6,743 nt of DNA from a bacterium (GTDB lineage: Bacteria > CSSED10-310 > JAJRTK01), in the NCBI GenBank assembly GCA_024278345.1, contig JAJRTK010000511.1, forward strand, positions 1-6,743, given 5' to 3'. Under the pieces are notes generated by a model, which saw only the letters and a list, made by a program, of their open reading frames with translations, was not told the DNA's origin and did not search any database. Below, piece by piece: positions 5,181 through 6,743 of the stretch. Within the stretch, counting starts at the first letter, position 1, and every line of letters starts with the position of its first letter. Made by a program: the position numbers and the translations under genes.

Positions 5181-5208
5181 CGGTCATCGGTGGCCAAAAT
5201 GATGACCG
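5181..5208. repeat. 8-bp inverted repeat downstream of the hydrolase gene
   Basis: CGGTCATC (5181-5188) and GATGACCG (5201-5208) are exact inverted copies around a 12-base spacer. There is no T-run on either side. It could be a protein-binding site or a hairpin at the mRNA 3' end. Confidence 0.45.
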
Positions 5209-5241
5209 ATGGGAACGTTTCTGGTTTCTCGGCGCCGGCCG

Positions 5242-5270
5242 AAAAAAACTGGGCGGCGACCTTTGACCAG
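5242..5270 (-). terminator. Weak terminator candidate after the hydrolase gene
   Basis: On the minus strand, starting 11 bases after the TGA stop, CTGG (5270-5267) can pair with CCAG (5252-5249), and seven T residues follow directly (5248-5242). The outer stem is only four base pairs, with a small GG/CC helix inside, so termination here is uncertain. Confidence 0.35.
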
Positions 5271-5280
5271 ATCAAGAAAG

Positions 5281-6591
5281 TCAGTTCACGTAGCCCAACT
5301 GGCGAAGCTGTTCCAGTTGCTCCGCCGAAAGATCGGGTTCCTCCTGGACGACTCTAGTGGACCGCCACCAGTCCAAAAGCAGGCGCCGGTACCGTTGAAG
5401 CTCGGGATGGCGTTGCGAGATGTTCCTTGTTTCTCCGGGATCACGAGCAAGATCGAAAACCCGCAGCTCCTTCTTCTTGGGAAGCAAGATCACCTTGAGG
5501 TTTTTCAGAAAGACCCCGATACGGCTCGGTTCTTTCCGCTTGACCGGGGACCAGAGAGTAAAGGTCTCGAAGTAGACAGGTCGCCGTTCCCATTGTTGCG
5601 ATCCGTCGAAGAGCGGAACCAGTGATTCTCCATGGCCCGACCTGCTTTTCAAGCCCAGCACTTCCAAGAACGTAGAAAAAAGATCCACCAGGCTCACGCG
5701 GTCGGCCACCAGGCGTGTCTTGGCCAGGCCGCCTGGCGGGCGAATCAGCAGGGGAATATGGAGGACCGGAGCGTAGACGCGTCGTCCGTGCTGATGATCT
5801 CCATGTTCGCCGAAAGCCTCGCCATGATCGGAGAAAATCACGATCCAACTGTCCCGGAAATGCCCGGCGCGGCGCAAGGCTTCCAGAAGTCGCGCAATCT
5901 GGGCGTCTGCAAAGGCGATCTCACTGTCGTAGGCCGCGAGCTTCCGAAGGAGCTTCGGTTTCTTCTCTGGGTGCAGCGAACCCAGGCTTTGAAGAAAATC
6001 GGCGTACCATTCTGGCTGCTGGCTATAGGGCACGTGGGGATCGAAGTAGTGCACGAATAGAAAAAATGGAGTGTGGCTTCTTGTTTGAAGCCAGGAAATA
6101 GCTCGATCCGTCACCTGGTCTCCAAATCTCTGGGCATTGATGAGCTTGTAGGTGTCGGTCATCTCGTCATCGTAAAACTTGAATCCCCGATCAAGCTTCG
6201 ACAGGTTTTTGCGAAGAGTCCATCCTGAAATGAAGGCCGCCGTGTCGTAACCTGCTTGCCGCAGGATCTGCGGTAAGACCGGGATTTTTTTTGAAATGGG
6301 CACCGTATTGCGAATGGCGCCGTGGGCATGGGGCATAAGACCGGAGAAGACGGTCGAATGAGCTGGGCCGGTGAGGGGAATCACGGCCTGTGCATCAGCG
6401 AAGAGGTAGGCTTCGCGGCTGATCCGGTCAAGGGTGGGGCTTGTCTGAAGGCAATACCCGCCAAGGCCAAGGTGATCCATCCGAGTCGTATCGACGGAGA
6501 TGAGGATCAGGTTTTTTGGGGGCTTTTGAGAAGGTTCTCCCGCGGCAAAAGGCGTCGTGAAGAAAAGGAGCAGCGGGAAGAACAATGCCAC
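5281..6591 (-). CDS. Secreted sulfatase-superfamily hydrolase, Thr nucleophile
   Basis: This 436-residue protein belongs to the alkaline phosphatase/sulfatase fold. Metal-site motifs are visible: ISVDTTRMDHLGLGGY (31-46, with Asp34) and FSDHGEAFGEHGDHQHG (253-269, with Asp255 and His256), plus HYFDPHVPY (181-189). The nucleophile loop reads IPLTGPAH (71-78). The sulfatase Cys/Ser-x-Pro/Ala-x-Arg signature is absent and Thr74 takes the place of formylglycine. A phosphodiester or phosphotransfer role is therefore at least as likely as sulfate ester cleavage; the substrate is unknown. The end LEQLRQLGYVN resembles the point where related proteins continue into TPR repeats, which are missing here. 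GTG 6591 is the first conventional start, but its signal peptide then lacks a basic N-region. CTG at 6603 gives a start of M-K-L-V-V-A-L-F-F with GGAG six bases upstream, and I consider it the likelier true start. The frame is open to the window edge. Confidence 0.88.
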   Translation of the reverse strand: MALFFPLLLFFTTPFAAGEPSQKPPKNLILISVDTTRMDHLGLGGYCLQTSPTLDRISREAYLFADAQAVIPLTGPAHSTVFSGLMPHAHGAIRNTVPISKKIPVLPQILRQAGYDTAAFISGWTLRKNLSKLDRGFKFYDDEMTDTYKLINAQRFGDQVTDRAISWLQTRSHTPFFLFVHYFDPHVPYSQQPEWYADFLQSLGSLHPEKKPKLLRKLAAYDSEIAFADAQIARLLEALRRAGHFRDSWIVIFSDHGEAFGEHGDHQHGRRVYAPVLHIPLLIRPPGGLAKTRLVADRVSLVDLFSTFLEVLGLKSRSGHGESLVPLFDGSQQWERRPVYFETFTLWSPVKRKEPSRIGVFLKNLKVILLPKKKELRVFDLARDPGETRNISQRHPELQRYRRLLLDWWRSTRVVQEEPDLSAEQLEQLRQLGYVN

Positions 6592-6609
6592 AACCAGCTT
6601 CAGGTGGTG

Positions 6610-6613
6610 CTCC
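6610..6613 (-). promoter_or_regulatory. Ribosome binding site favouring a CTG start at 6603
   Basis: GGAG on the minus strand (6613-6610) lies six bases before CTG 6603, which is followed by AAG. This restores a positive residue to the signal peptide. The conventional GTG at 6591 has only GAAG very close upstream. Confidence 0.45.
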
Positions 6614-6743
6614 AGCCCTAGGGCAATGGATGACGAAGGCGGCGATAATGGCGAGCAGCGGGCGTCGGATGGCGACCGATGGGAGCGGAACGCAACACGA
6701 AGAAGACAAAGGGTTTGCCGAGAACTCCGCCCTAAAAGAAGAG

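Larger units (their letters stand above)
4328..5280. other. Intergenic region between hydrolase and lipoprotein genes
   Basis: No convincing gene is present. The right part holds a strong plus-strand terminator (5090-5136), an inverted repeat (5181-5208) and a weak minus-strand terminator candidate (5242-5270). The middle holds an AT-rich island (4737-4808) and hairpins at 4880-4902 (stem GCAA-GCTG, one bulge), 4946-4973 (11 bp, one bulge) and 5029-5046 (ACCTTC/GAAGGT). Small open frames on both strands lack good ribosome binding sites and recognisable motifs. The promoter of the lipoprotein-lptD operon must lie in or to the right of this region, but I could not fix it. Confidence 0.6.

Noticed and set aside
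6604-6743. Further upstream extension of the hydrolase, or the tail of another gene
   Set aside because: The hydrolase frame is open to the window edge, but the upstream residues look like translated noncoding sequence and the CTG with GGAG gives a complete signal peptide. No other frame shows a recognisable protein end.

Overview
This window looks like a piece of chromosome from an uncultured or little-studied Gram-negative bacterium that makes lipopolysaccharide. The evidence is a recognisable LptD-type outer-membrane assembly protein, a lipoprotein and a secreted sulfatase-superfamily enzyme. The DNA is GC-rich, with one sharp AT-rich island near 4737-4808. I cannot assign a phylum with confidence. 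GC-rich palindromic intergenic repeats and non-ATG starts are common in Acidobacteriota, Verrucomicrobiota and similar lineages, but that is only a hint.

All three convincing genes lie on the minus strand, so the coding order runs right to left. First (6591 or 6603 down to 5281) is a secreted alkaline-phosphatase/sulfatase-fold hydrolase with Thr rather than Cys or Ser at the nucleophile position. After about 1.2 kb of noncoding DNA comes a two-gene operon. Its first gene (about 4059 to 3304) encodes a lipoprotein built from five 40-42-residue beta-propeller repeats. Its second gene (3307 to 1280) encodes an LptD/OstA-type protein of 675 residues. The two overlap by four bases (GTGA), the arrangement expected for translational coupling. 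All three products are predicted to leave the cytoplasm, and the operon suggests that the lipoprotein and LptD work together at the outer membrane.

The rest is not protein coding as far as I can see, but it is rich in structure. From left to right: a 23-bp tandem array made of alternating inverted half-sites (20-126); one copy of a dispersed hairpin-plus-T6 element (221-272) and a weaker relative (693-720); the 3' end of a group II intron, domains V and VI, without a reverse transcriptase (523-630); a cluster of three GTGTACTTTC-type repeats (1054-1181) resembling the repeated ends of IS21-like elements; a second copy of the dispersed element within a string of hairpins in the leader of the lipoprotein-lptD operon (4085-4327); and a strong plus-strand intrinsic terminator (5090-5136) with no plus-strand gene in front of it, which points to an unannotated plus-strand RNA.

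The left kilobase (1-1279) reads as a graveyard of mobile-element and repeat remnants. I see no tRNA, rRNA or CRISPR array, and no known defence system.
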